Of a stretch of DNA of 27,451 nucleotides, positions 8,702 to 16,568 are shown piece by piece. Numbering within the stretch: the first letter of the stretch is position 1; each line of letters opens with the position of its first letter. The notes under the pieces were generated by a model that was not told the DNA's origin, made no database searches, and saw only the letters and a list, made by a program, of their open reading frames with translations. The stretch is taken from assembly GCA_965368405.1 (NCBI GenBank), contig CBDUMS010000047.1:1-27451 (forward strand), given 5' to 3'. Both the position numbers and the translations under genes were made by a program. The stretch comes from S012-113 sp965368405. GTDB lineage: Bacteria; Bacteroidota; Bacteroidia; Cytophagales; Cyclobacteriaceae.

Positions 8702-9526
8702 ATGAAGAGAGGCGTATTTATCATAGCAATACTGGTATCACTTAACAGTTTTGCTCAGGAGGAGTCGGAAGGACAGAGTAGAGAGTCGATGGCAATGGAT
8801 GCCACTGCTACCCAATGGAGTTTTCAATTTGCTTATCAGGCAATGCCCGATTATTTTAACGATGATGTAAATGGAAGCCCACGAAGGGCGGGCCTGGATA
8901 ACTACCTGCAATTCCGGGTTGTTGCACCAATTCCACTTAAAAAGTTGACGATTCTACCGCGATTAACAGTTCGCCATTATGAAAATGTAGAGACAGGAGA
9001 AACCGGTTTTGGTAATACTGAACTCTTTGCATTAATTGTTCCGAAAGCTACAGATTGGGGTTCAGGCAGGGCAGGTATTGGCCCATTGGTTACTACACCG
9101 GGTAACCCTGGTGTGGCGAAAGATGAATGGGGCTACGGATTGGCGGCAGCGATTGTTAACAATTCTGGTCAATGGTTTTATGGTATGTTATTTACGCAAA
9201 CTTTTCGGGGTATTGATCCGCAAACATTACCCGCCGGAACGTCTGATGCCAATCCTTTAGGTATAGCACCATTTTTGGCCTACCGGTTTGGTACATCGGG
9301 AATCTATTTGCAAACTGCAGATATTGTAGCCCTCTACGACTGGAATACTAAAGGTTTTTACCTACCCGTTGGTGCTAGATTTGGGAAAGTTTGGGTGTTT
9401 GAGAAAGCTTCACTTAATGTCTATGGAGAATATAGAACAAGTGCTATCTATAAAAACTGGGAGGGCCCAGCCGTTAAAAATTCTTATCGGTTTAATATAT
9501 CTTATACCATGCCAATAGGGTTATAA
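8702..9526 (+). CDS. Outer-membrane beta-barrel protein, Phenol_MetA_deg/transporter-like
   Basis: A 274-residue exported protein with a signal peptide cleaved near residue 18 (S-F-A-Q). The mature part alternates hydrophobic and polar residues with many aromatic positions and Gly/Asn turns. Segments such as Y-L-Q-F-R-V, L-T-V-R-H-Y, G-L-A-A-A-I-V and F-N-I-S-Y-T suggest 10-12 beta strands. The layout (N-terminal S-F-Q-F-A-Y strand, G-N-T-E-L in the middle, W-G-Y-G-L-A-A) resembles the putative outer-membrane channel family seen with aromatic-degradation genes (PF13557-like). It probably forms an outer-membrane pore. It lies 41 nt before two inner-membrane genes and upstream of a sulfatase pair, suggesting substrate entry (inference). 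Confidence 0.7.
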   Translation: MKRGVFIIAILVSLNSFAQEESEGQSRESMAMDATATQWSFQFAYQAMPDYFNDDVNGSPRRAGLDNYLQFRVVAPIPLKKLTILPRLTVRHYENVETGETGFGNTELFALIVPKATDWGSGRAGIGPLVTTPGNPGVAKDEWGYGLAAAIVNNSGQWFYGMLFTQTFRGIDPQTLPAGTSDANPLGIAPFLAYRFGTSGIYLQTADIVALYDWNTKGFYLPVGARFGKVWVFEKASLNVYGEYRTSAIYKNWEGPAVKNSYRFNISYTMPIGL

Positions 9527-9567
9527 TATCTTAAGTCATAATTTTAAGTAGACTAAAAGAATAGATC

Positions 9568-10224
9568 ATGAAAATACTTGTTTCACAATCACCCACCAAG
9601 TCCGCCATTGAACGAGGGGTTGGTTTATTAAACAGCATTCGCATCGTTGTGAATGTCTTATATGCCTTCCTGATATTTCAGGTATTTCTGATCTTACCAA
9701 GGCCTGGAGATCCGGAACTGGAGTATTTGTCATTAGGGCAAATATTTGCTGAACATGTTGACCAGCTGCTTGTTATGGTAGTTGGCTTGATATTAATAGT
9801 CATGTACTGGATTCAGTTTAATCGTCAATTAGGAAACCTGGTAAGAAGTAATCCACTGCATGCCAGTCTTGCTGTTGTTCAGATGGTTTTCCTTATGATC
9901 TACCTGTACTTTGTGCGATTTGATATGGAGTATGATGGAATGACTTTGGCCTTGCAAATGGAAAGTATTTTCCTGGCCTTAGCTGGGTTTATTGGCGTTT
10001 TTAACTGGTATTATGCCAAGTTAAATGGTCTGACTTCTGATCAAATTGATGAAAACGAAGAAACCGCCATGATATTTAGTTTGCTGCCAGAGCCAATGGC
10101 CTCGTTGTTTACTTTACCCTTTGCTGTCCTAGGGCCAGGTATTTGGACCATCGCTTTTCTCTCAATAGTGCCTATCACATGGATTTTGAATAGAATTAAA
10201 AAAAGATATCTACCTGCTGATTAG
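9568..10224 (+). CDS. Inner-membrane protein, possibly TMEM175/DUF1211-like
   Basis: A 218-residue protein with five or six hydrophobic segments (about 25-43, 67-84, 100-116, 131-150, 170-188, 190-205) and no signal peptide. The pattern G-L-I-L-I-V-M-Y-W-I-Q-F-N-R-Q-L followed by an H-A-S-L segment recalls the TM3-TM4 region of TMEM175-type potassium channels, and an Arg lies before TM1. However, the diagnostic F-S-D motif of that family is missing (S-I-R is found instead), so the resemblance may be superficial. It lies 16 nt before another small membrane gene. Function is unknown; co-occurrence with the beta-barrel and sulfatases hints at transport or ion balance. Confidence 0.6.
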   Translation: MKILVSQSPTKSAIERGVGLLNSIRIVVNVLYAFLIFQVFLILPRPGDPELEYLSLGQIFAEHVDQLLVMVVGLILIVMYWIQFNRQLGNLVRSNPLHASLAVVQMVFLMIYLYFVRFDMEYDGMTLALQMESIFLALAGFIGVFNWYYAKLNGLTSDQIDENEETAMIFSLLPEPMASLFTLPFAVLGPGIWTIAFLSIVPITWILNRIKKRYLPAD

Positions 10225-10240
10225 CTATTGTAGAACTTTA

Positions 10241-10717
10241 ATGACTGACGAAAAGACAATATCAAAATCAAGAATTATTTTCGGGGGAGCAATTCTGATA
10301 ATCGGTTTTTGCGGACCACTATTCATTCCTATAGTCACTGGTTCTGCACTGTCTGTTGGTCTCAAGGCAACCCTTTCCGGGTTATTGGCCTTTGGCATAC
10401 CGGAGGTCTTTATGCTGATTGCTATCGGAATCCTGGGTAAGGACGGCTATGCCTTTCTCAAAACTAAATTGGGTGGCTTTATCTCACGAATAGCCCCCGA
10501 CGAGATTAGTAATACACGGCATCGAATTGGAGTGCTTCTATTTTGCCTGCCGTTGATATTAGGATTTCTTCAGCCCTACATCGGTCATTATATCGATTTT
10601 TTCAATAGTATACCGCTGTGGTATTATATTCTGAGCGATGGGATATTCGTGATGAGTATATTTATTCTTGGAGGCAGTTTCTGGGATAAACTTCGTGGGT
10701 TGTTTAAGTATTCATAG
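10241..10717 (+). CDS. Small four-TM membrane protein, transporter-suffix-like
   Basis: A 158-residue membrane protein with four hydrophobic helices (about 12-35, 40-65, 96-112, 118-147). A basic/polar loop at ~66-95 contains a G-I-L-G-K-D-G-Y-A-F-L-K pattern. That loop and the preceding F-G-I-P-E-V-F resemble the small conserved protein annotated elsewhere as a transporter suffix domain. This rests on pattern recall and is not verified. It probably shares a transcript with the preceding gene (16-nt gap) and precedes the second sulfatase pair by 79 nt. No catalytic motif is visible. Confidence 0.6.
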   Translation: MTDEKTISKSRIIFGGAILIIGFCGPLFIPIVTGSALSVGLKATLSGLLAFGIPEVFMLIAIGILGKDGYAFLKTKLGGFISRIAPDEISNTRHRIGVLLFCLPLILGFLQPYIGHYIDFFNSIPLWYYILSDGIFVMSIFILGGSFWDKLRGLFKYS

Positions 10718-10763
10718 AACTTACTGTTATATATATTGCACAAAAACTTTTATTTAATATTTG

Positions 10764-10779
10764 AGTATTAATTTTAGCT
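10764..10779 (+). promoter_or_regulatory. Conserved upstream motif of sulfatase pair, copy 1
   Basis: AGTATTAATTTTAGCT lies 17 nt before the sulfatase start at 10797 and matches 15 of 16 bases with the motif before the sister gene (12477-12492). It contains TAATTTTA, close to the Bacteroidota -7 box TAnnTTTG, so it is probably a core promoter that was duplicated with the gene. A clear -33 element was not found. Confidence 0.45.
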
Positions 10780-10796
10780 GTTTAAACAAAAAAATA

Positions 10797-12350
10797 ATGA
10801 AGAAACTGAATTTAATAGTACTACTTATGGCAATGCCGTTTTTTCTTCTGGCCCAGAAGAAAAAGGATAAACCCAATATCTTGATAATTTGGGGTGATGA
10901 CATTGGCCAGTTTAATGTAAGCGCCTATAATATGGGTATGATGGGGTATAAAACTCCCAATATCGATCGTATAGGAAAGGAAGGAGCAGTTTTTACCGAC
11001 TGGTATGGTCAGCAAAGTTGTACGGCCGGACGTGCTGCCTTTATTACAGGCCAATCTCCAATTCGAACAGGACTCACCAAAGTAGGCCTTCCTGGTGCAC
11101 CTGAAGGTATGCAAATAGAAGACCCTACCATCGCAGCACTATTAAAAGATCATGGATATGTTACAGGACAATTTGGTAAAAATCACCTGGGTGATCGAGA
11201 TGAAATGCTTCCATCTAATCATGGTTTTGATGAATTTTTTGGTAATCTATACCATTTAAACGCAGAAGAGGAGCCAGAACATCCAGATTACCCTAACGAT
11301 TTTGTTTTTCCTGATGGCACTGGTTTTAAGGAGAAGTTTGGGCCAAGAGGAGTTATTCATTCGCAGTCGGATGGCAAAATTGAGGACACAGGTCCATTAA
11401 CAAAAAAGAGGATGGAAACGGTAGATACCGAAGTAACCGATGCTGCACTTCGTTTTATCGATGACGCAGCTAAGGCTGATAAACCATTTTTTGTTTGGTG
11501 GAACAGTACACGTATGCACGTAAATACGCATCTTAAACCTGAATCCGAAGGAAAAACAGGGTTAGGTATTTATGCCGACGGTATGGTTGAACACGACGCC
11601 ATGGTAGGTCAACTTTTAGACAAATTAGAGGAGCTCGGTATTGAAGATAATACGATAGTGATGTATAGTACGGACAATGGTGCAGAAGTATTTACATGGC
11701 CCGATGGTGGTACAACGATGTTTAAAAGTGAAAAAGCCACACAATGGGAAGGTGGTTTCCGTGTACCAACGGTAATAAGATGGCCGGGTGTAATTGAACC
11801 GGGTACCGTGATCAATGAGATTGGTGCGCATGAAGATTTGTTGCCAACATTATTAGCTGCTGCCGGTGATACGGACGTTAAAAACAAATTAAAAACTGGA
11901 ATGAAAAGTAAAACCCTTGATAGAGATTATAAAGTACATATTGATGGTTATAACTTAATGCCTGCCTTCAAAGGTGAAGCAGAATGGCCACGTAAAGAAT
12001 TCTTATACTTTACAGACGACGGTAGTGTCGCTGCTTTTAGATATAATAATTGGAAAATCACTTTCTTACAGCAAGATGCCGATGGAATTGATGTTTGGAG
12101 AAATCCTTACACACAATTACGTGCGCCAATGGTGACAAATTTAAGAATGGATCCATTTGAAAAAGCACATGAAGAATCAATTGGTTATGAGCAGTGGTGG
12201 GTCGATCATATGTTTATGATTGCACCTTCAGCGGCTTACGTAGGACAGTGGATTCAGAGTTTCAAAGAATACCCACCTCGTCAAAAGCCAGGTAGTTTTA
12301 GCTTGGATCGCGTGATGGAAGCAGTGACCAGAGGAGCTGGGGATAAGTAA
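10797..12350 (+). CDS. Secreted arylsulfatase, CTAGR type
   Basis: A 517-residue sulfatase with a Sec signal peptide (M-K-K-L-N-L start, F-L-L-A-Q end near residue 20), predicted periplasmic. Catalytic set: metal Asp pair D34-D35 in W-G-D-D-I-G; formylglycine motif C-T-A-G-R with C75; K128 and H130 in G-K-N-H-L-G; H241 in R-M-H-V; D293-N294 in S-T-D-N-G; Lys at ~313. An upstream TTG at 10761 would add 12 residues, but it lies before the conserved promoter-like motif and would bury the signal peptide, so ATG 10797 is chosen. It lacks the C-terminal beta domain of the sulfatases at 1-3961. It is strongly similar to the next gene by eye, indicating tandem duplication. Substrate unknown. Confidence 0.94.
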   Translation: MKKLNLIVLLMAMPFFLLAQKKKDKPNILIIWGDDIGQFNVSAYNMGMMGYKTPNIDRIGKEGAVFTDWYGQQSCTAGRAAFITGQSPIRTGLTKVGLPGAPEGMQIEDPTIAALLKDHGYVTGQFGKNHLGDRDEMLPSNHGFDEFFGNLYHLNAEEEPEHPDYPNDFVFPDGTGFKEKFGPRGVIHSQSDGKIEDTGPLTKKRMETVDTEVTDAALRFIDDAAKADKPFFVWWNSTRMHVNTHLKPESEGKTGLGIYADGMVEHDAMVGQLLDKLEELGIEDNTIVMYSTDNGAEVFTWPDGGTTMFKSEKATQWEGGFRVPTVIRWPGVIEPGTVINEIGAHEDLLPTLLAAAGDTDVKNKLKTGMKSKTLDRDYKVHIDGYNLMPAFKGEAEWPRKEFLYFTDDGSVAAFRYNNWKITFLQQDADGIDVWRNPYTQLRAPMVTNLRMDPFEKAHEESIGYEQWWVDHMFMIAPSAAYVGQWIQSFKEYPPRQKPGSFSLDRVMEAVTRGAGDK

Positions 12351-12443
12351 TTGTTTTCTTTTAGAACCGTTTTTTAGTATTGAGTTGCAATTCCAGGGAT
12401 ATCTTTGACAGGTCGTTTAAGTATCTCAGGAATTGACAACTTA

Positions 12444-12458
12444 ATTAGTTAGACTAAT
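12444..12458. promoter_or_regulatory. Inverted repeat upstream of the second CTAGR sulfatase
   Basis: ATTAGT, spacer TAG, ACTAAT: a perfect 6-bp inverted repeat that ends 18 nt before the promoter-like motif at 12477. Its place just upstream of the presumed -7 region suits an activator or repressor site. It is not present before the sister gene at 10797. Confidence 0.35.
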
Positions 12459-12476
12459 ACTTAATTTAAATAATTC

Positions 12477-12492
12477 AGTATTATTTTTAGCT
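12477..12492 (+). promoter_or_regulatory. Conserved upstream motif of sulfatase pair, copy 2
   Basis: AGTATTATTTTTAGCT lies 19 nt before ATG 12512 and differs from the copy at 10764-10779 by one base. It contains TATTTTTA, a near match to the Bacteroidota -7 box. The conservation of this short block while flanking bases have diverged argues for function. Confidence 0.45.
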
Positions 12493-12511
12493 TTCCAAAA
12501 CTAAAAACGAT

Positions 12512-14026
12512 ATGAAAAAACTCAATTTATTTCTGCTATTGCTAGCATTACCATTTGTCCTTCTGGCTCAGAAGAACAATGAAAAACCCAATATCCTGGT
12601 GATTTGGGGTGATGATATTGGATATTCCAATATCAGTATCAACAGCCAGGGAATGATGGGGTATCAAACTCCCAATATTGATCGTATCGGTCATGAAGGT
12701 GCAGTCTTTACTGATTGGTATGCGCAACAGTCCTGTACAGCGGGTCGTGCTGCTTTTATGTTAGGGCAACACCCATTCCGAACAGGACTTTTAACCATTG
12801 GTATGCCTGGTGCGAAGCAAGGCATTCAACCGGATCAACCTACCATAGCTGAGCTATTGAAACCTCAAGGCTACACGTCAGGTCAGTTTGGCAAGAATCA
12901 TTTAGGTGATCGTGATGAACACTTACCAACTAACCATGGTTTCGATGAATTCTTTGGTAACCTTTATCATTTAAATGCAGAGGAGGAGCCGGAAACATAT
13001 TACTATCCAAAAGATCCTGCTTTCCATAAAGAGTTTGGTCCAAGAGGAGTTATTCACTCTTATTCTGATGGTAAAATAGAAGATACAGGCCCACTTACCA
13101 GAAAGAGAATGGAGACTGCTGATGAGGAATTTACGAATGCAGCAATCGACTTTATCGAGCGTGCGCATAAGGCTAAGAAACCATTCTTTGTTTGGTTAAG
13201 CGCGACCAGAATGCACGTTTGGACTCACTTGAAAGATGAAAGTGTAGGCGTAACGGGTATTGGTCTCTATCCTGATGGAATGGTTGAACACGATAAGACC
13301 GTAGGGATAGTATTAGCCAAATTGGAAGAGTTGAAAATTATTGACAATACGATAATCATGTACTCTACAGACAACGGTGCTGAAAAATTCACATGGCCTG
13401 ATGGTGGAACTACCCCATTTGCTGGTGAAAAAGGAACAACATGGGAAGGTGGTTTTAGAGTGCCTTGTGTAATTCGTTGGCCAGGAGTTATTAAGCCTGG
13501 TACCATAGATAATAATATCTATTCGCATGAGGACATGATGCCTACTATACTAGCAGCAGCAGGAGTACCTGACGTTAAAGAAAAGTTATTGACGGGATAT
13601 AAAGCCGGAGATAAAACCTTTAAGGTTCATTTAGATGGATATAATATGAAGTCGTTCTGGGAAGGTAAAACAACAGAAGCCCCTCGAAATGAAATCTTCT
13701 ATTTTGATGCAGGCGGAAATTTGAATGCATTGCGATATAAGAATTGGAAATTACACTTCACCATTATGGAAGGTGCGATAAACGAGGCCTATCGTAAAAC
13801 ACCTTCTTGGCCAATCTTGATTAACCTAAGAGCTGACCCTTATGAGGTTTCTTATAAATCTGCAATGTATATCCGATGGTTTGCCGATAACATGTGGACT
13901 TTTGTTCCAGCACAATCGTATGTCGCTGACTTTTTAGGAACCTTTAAAGAATTCCCGCCTGTAGCAGGAGGGTCTCTTGGTGTTGACAAGGTTCTTCAAT
14001 CCTTAAAGACAAAACCGCAAAACTAA
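12512..14026 (+). CDS. Secreted arylsulfatase, CTAGR type, tandem paralogue
   Basis: A 504-residue sulfatase with signal peptide (A-L-P-F-V-L-L-A-Q, cleavage ~20). It shares all catalytic elements with the preceding gene at nearly the same positions: D34-D35, C-T-A-G-R with C75, G-K-N-H-L-G, R-M-H-V-W, S-T-D-N-G-A-E and the W-E-G-G-F-R-V-P block. Differences cluster in the segment after E-E-E-P-E (residue ~160) and in the last 120 residues, the places where substrate pockets of sulfatases usually differ, so the two enzymes may handle related but distinct esters (inference). It has its own upstream motif and an extra inverted repeat, and is followed by a terminator at 14043-14074. Class certain, substrate unknown. 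Confidence 0.94.
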   Translation: MKKLNLFLLLLALPFVLLAQKNNEKPNILVIWGDDIGYSNISINSQGMMGYQTPNIDRIGHEGAVFTDWYAQQSCTAGRAAFMLGQHPFRTGLLTIGMPGAKQGIQPDQPTIAELLKPQGYTSGQFGKNHLGDRDEHLPTNHGFDEFFGNLYHLNAEEEPETYYYPKDPAFHKEFGPRGVIHSYSDGKIEDTGPLTRKRMETADEEFTNAAIDFIERAHKAKKPFFVWLSATRMHVWTHLKDESVGVTGIGLYPDGMVEHDKTVGIVLAKLEELKIIDNTIIMYSTDNGAEKFTWPDGGTTPFAGEKGTTWEGGFRVPCVIRWPGVIKPGTIDNNIYSHEDMMPTILAAAGVPDVKEKLLTGYKAGDKTFKVHLDGYNMKSFWEGKTTEAPRNEIFYFDAGGNLNALRYKNWKLHFTIMEGAINEAYRKTPSWPILINLRADPYEVSYKSAMYIRWFADNMWTFVPAQSYVADFLGTFKEFPPVAGGSLGVDKVLQSLKTKPQN

Positions 14027-14042
14027 GCGGATTAACCTTTTT

Positions 14043-14074
14043 AAAAAATGCCGCGTGAAAGCGGCATTTTTTTT
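14043..14074 (+). terminator. Intrinsic terminator after the sulfatase pair
   Basis: Stem AAAAAATGCCGC (14043-14054) / GCGGCATTTTTT (14061-14072), loop GTGAAA, T-run 14068-14074. The GC core is seven pairs. The A-run before the stem means it could also work on the opposite strand. It separates the sulfatase region from the MoxR operon. Confidence 0.88.
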
Positions 14075-14081
14075 ATCTTGT

Positions 14082-14120
14082 ATCGAGAAATGTCAATCGA
14101 AAGTACTCTAATCGAGAAAT
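14082..14120 (+). repeat. Direct repeat ATCGAGAAAT before the MoxR gene
   Basis: ATCGAGAAAT occurs at 14082-14091 and 14111-14120, start to start 29 bp. The second copy ends three bases before ATG 14124. Between them runs a ten-codon ORF (ATG 14090 to TAG 14120-14122) that stops one base before the MoxR start. This could be a regulatory site pair, a coupled leader peptide or a chance duplication. Confidence 0.4.
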
Positions 14121-14123
14121 AGT

Positions 14124-15089
14124 ATGACCCCTTATGAATCAATTACTGAACTAAAAAAGAGAATGGCCAATTCAATCATTGGTCAGGACAAGCTTATTGA
14201 ACAGATCATTTTAGTATTACTCGCTAATGGTAATATGCTGCTTGAAGGGCTACCCGGGCTCGCCAAAACTAGAGCGATAAAGTCTTTGGCTCGTGAGCTT
14301 AATTGTGATTTAAGCCGCATTCAGTTCACTCCAGACCTATTACCCTCAGATATTACGGGGACAGAAATTTATCAGCCCGAATTGGAAGAAAAATTCATTT
14401 TTCAGCAAGGACCAATCTTCAGCAATCTTATTTTGGCAGATGAAATTAACCGATCACCGGCTAAGGTACAGTCGGCATTGCTCGAGGCGATGGAAGAGCG
14501 ACAGGTTTCGGTAGCGGGAAAGACTTATAAAATGGAGCCGCTCTTTATGGTAATGGCTACCCAAAACCCAGTGGAGCAGGAGGGTACCTATCCATTACCT
14601 GAAGCGCAGATGGATCGCTTCTTGATGCATGTTAAAATTGATTATCCGGATGATAAATCTGAACTGGAGATTCTACGTCTTAACAGGAGTGAGCAATTAA
14701 AGGAACAAGAAGAAGAGCAAATAAGGTTGGAACCTAAAGTTATTTTTGATGCTAGAGATGAAATTGCCAAAGTGGAGATATCAGAGAGCATGGAGCAATA
14801 TATTGTAGATATTATTTCGGCAACCAGGTATCCTGAAAAGTACGGCGAACAGATGGCATCTTGGATTGACTATGGTGCAAGCCCGCGAGGTAGTATTGCT
14901 ATAGACCGTGCAAGTAGAACACACGCCTGGATGGATGGCAAAAAATTTGTAGCGCCCGATAATATTAGGGCTGTTGTACATGCTTGTTTAAGACATAGAT
15001 TAATTCTGAGTTACGAGGCTAATGCTGAGGGTATTTCGGCTGATCATGTAATTGATGAGTTACTGAAAAATGTTGCCGTACTTGCTTGA
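14124..15089 (+). CDS. moxR: MoxR-family AAA+ ATPase
   Basis: A 321-residue cytoplasmic AAA+ ATPase of the MoxR group, thought to act as a chaperone-like motor for VWA-domain partners. Walker A is G-L-P-G-L-A-K-T (42-49), Walker B is L-I-L-A-D-E (102-107) followed by I-N-R-S-P-A-K, sensor 1 is A-T-Q-N-P (145-149) and the arginine-finger region is Q-M-D-R-F (R165). All key residues are present and the length is normal. It is the first gene of a plus-strand run with DUF58, DUF4381, two VWA proteins and BatD-like genes, the usual MoxR/Bat arrangement. The substrate of the system is unknown. Older work on Bacteroides linked Bat proteins to oxygen tolerance and later work did not uniformly agree. 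Confidence 0.95.
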   Translation: MTPYESITELKKRMANSIIGQDKLIEQIILVLLANGNMLLEGLPGLAKTRAIKSLARELNCDLSRIQFTPDLLPSDITGTEIYQPELEEKFIFQQGPIFSNLILADEINRSPAKVQSALLEAMEERQVSVAGKTYKMEPLFMVMATQNPVEQEGTYPLPEAQMDRFLMHVKIDYPDDKSELEILRLNRSEQLKEQEEEQIRLEPKVIFDARDEIAKVEISESMEQYIVDIISATRYPEKYGEQMASWIDYGASPRGSIAIDRASRTHAWMDGKKFVAPDNIRAVVHACLRHRLILSYEANAEGISADHVIDELLKNVAVLA

Positions 15090-15115
15090 TAAGTTAATAA
15101 TAACGTCCATAGATT

Positions 15116-16057
15116 TTGGCTACTAAAGTGTCTAATTCCAAAGTTTTCGTCACCCTTAAAGATCTTTTAAGGATGGAGTATCTTGCCTTGGGTTTTAGCT
15201 TTCTAGCAAAAAAACAACGCGTGCGCAGCATTTTAGGTGGAAAGCACGCATCAAAGCTTCGTGGCAGAGGGCTCGATTTCGAGGAAGTTAGAAATTATGT
15301 GGCAGGCGACGACATTAGAAACATAGACTGGAAAGTCACTGCTCGTACCCAAAAAACACACTCAAGAGTTTACAGCGAAGAAAAGGAAAAACCTGCTCTC
15401 ATTGTTGTGGATCAGTCAAAGTCGATGTTTTTTGGGTCGAAAGAGAATACAAAATCGGTAGTAGCGGCTAAACTGGCAGCCTTGTCGGCATTTAGGGTTT
15501 TGAAGGAAGGAGATCGAGTTGGTGGCGTTGTTTTCGCCGACAATGGTGTGGATATAGTCTACCCCAAACGAGACAAACGAAATATTCTCCGTTTTCTAGA
15601 AAAGATAGTAGAGCGCAATAATGAGCTTGAAGATTCAGACCCAGTAGCGTTTGATGTGGCTTTAAAAGAAGTTATAGCCAGAATAGTCAACATTGTTAGT
15701 CATGATTTCTTGGTTGTGATTATCAGTGATTTCATGCGCTACTCTCCTGAGGTGATCAAATTTATGACCAGACTATCTTATCATAATGATGTTATTGCTA
15801 TTAAGGTATTTGACCCATTAGAGAGAGATATTCCAGCTACCAAGCTTATCGCGGGAGATATAGCCAAGCAGGTCATGGTGGATGGTAGTGATAAGAAAAT
15901 ACGCCATCAATTTGCTAAGGGATTTGACGACGACGCTAACCAATTTGAAGTTCAACTAAATAAGGCCAAAATCCCTTTGTTTAGGATAGATACTATTAAT
16001 CCTGTCGATCAACAGATCAAGGAGATTCTTACGGGTAAGTCAGATAATAATAAGTGA
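15116..16057 (+). CDS. DUF58 protein (VWA-like partner of MoxR), TTG start
   Basis: A 313-residue DUF58 protein. The family signature G-D-D-I-R-N-I-D-W-K-V-T-A-R is at 64-77, preceded by L-R-G-R-G-L-D-F-E-E-V-R. A VWA-like region with V-D-Q-S-K-S-M-F-F-G begins near residue 98. An in-frame stop TAG at 15110 rules out a longer form except from ATT 15113. TTG 15116 keeps the conserved opening block V-T-L-K-D-L-L-R-M-E, whereas the first ATG (residue 20) would cut into it, so a non-ATG start (TTG 15116 or GTG 15128) is likely. No membrane segment is visible, as in the soluble DUF58 subgroup. It lies 26 nt after moxR and 7 nt before the DUF4381 gene. Confidence 0.9.
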   Translation: MATKVSNSKVFVTLKDLLRMEYLALGFSFLAKKQRVRSILGGKHASKLRGRGLDFEEVRNYVAGDDIRNIDWKVTARTQKTHSRVYSEEKEKPALIVVDQSKSMFFGSKENTKSVVAAKLAALSAFRVLKEGDRVGGVVFADNGVDIVYPKRDKRNILRFLEKIVERNNELEDSDPVAFDVALKEVIARIVNIVSHDFLVVIISDFMRYSPEVIKFMTRLSYHNDVIAIKVFDPLERDIPATKLIAGDIAKQVMVDGSDKKIRHQFAKGFDDDANQFEVQLNKAKIPLFRIDTINPVDQQIKEILTGKSDNNK

Positions 16058-16064
16058 AGTTCAA

Positions 16065-16568
16065 ATGTTAAACACATCAATACTTCTGTTATTAACAAGC
16101 CAGCAACCTAATGATTTAGATTCTCCTGAGCTCGCATCATTATATGAGCCAGAACCAATTGGGTTTAGCTTTGATGCCCCTGGATGGTATGGCCTGAGCA
16201 TTCTGCTGATCGGTTTACTACTCTATTTTCTTGTTAGGTTCATTATCAGCTATCGAAGAAATGCATATCGCCGAGAAGCTGTAAAAACATTAGTAGGAAT
16301 CGACCAAACACAGTTGGATGATAAGGATAAGGTGAAAGAAATATTAGTTGTTCTAAAACTGGTAGCGATCAAAACCTATGGTAGAGACAAGGTAGCTTCG
16401 CTTTTCGGAATGGAATGGCTTAAATTTCTCGAAGATACCGGTAAAACAACCAGTTTTACGAAATTCCATGATGCGGTTGGTGAGATGGTTTATATTGCTA
16501 ACGGTCGAACGCTAGATATTAACCAATTTATTACCATTTCAAAAAATTGGATAAAAACGCATGCCTGA
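16065..16568 (+). CDS. DUF4381 membrane protein of the MoxR/Bat operon
   Basis: A 167-residue protein with one strong membrane helix (~42-62) preceded by P-I-G-F-S-F-D-A-P-G-W-Y, the signature entry into the helix in DUF4381 proteins, and a cytoplasmic basic tail (Y-R-R-N-A-Y-R-R-E-A). It is normally found between DUF58 and the first VWA gene, exactly as here. Its end overlaps the next start by 8 nt (16561-16568), suggesting coupled translation. Role unknown; it probably links DUF58/MoxR to the membrane VWA proteins (inference from context). Confidence 0.85.
   Translation: MLNTSILLLLTSQQPNDLDSPELASLYEPEPIGFSFDAPGWYGLSILLIGLLLYFLVRFIISYRRNAYRREAVKTLVGIDQTQLDDKDKVKEILVVLKLVAIKTYGRDKVASLFGMEWLKFLEDTGKTTSFTKFHDAVGEMVYIANGRTLDINQFITISKNWIKTHA

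Noticed and set aside
9568..10224. Firm assignment as a TMEM175 potassium channel
   Set aside because: The overall helix pattern is suggestive, but the F-S-D motif that defines the pore helix is absent, so only a tentative likeness is given.
10761..10796. Upstream TTG extension of the sulfatase at 10797
   Set aside because: It would add 12 residues before a typical signal peptide and overlap the conserved promoter-like block; the sister gene starts with the same M-K-K-L-N-L.
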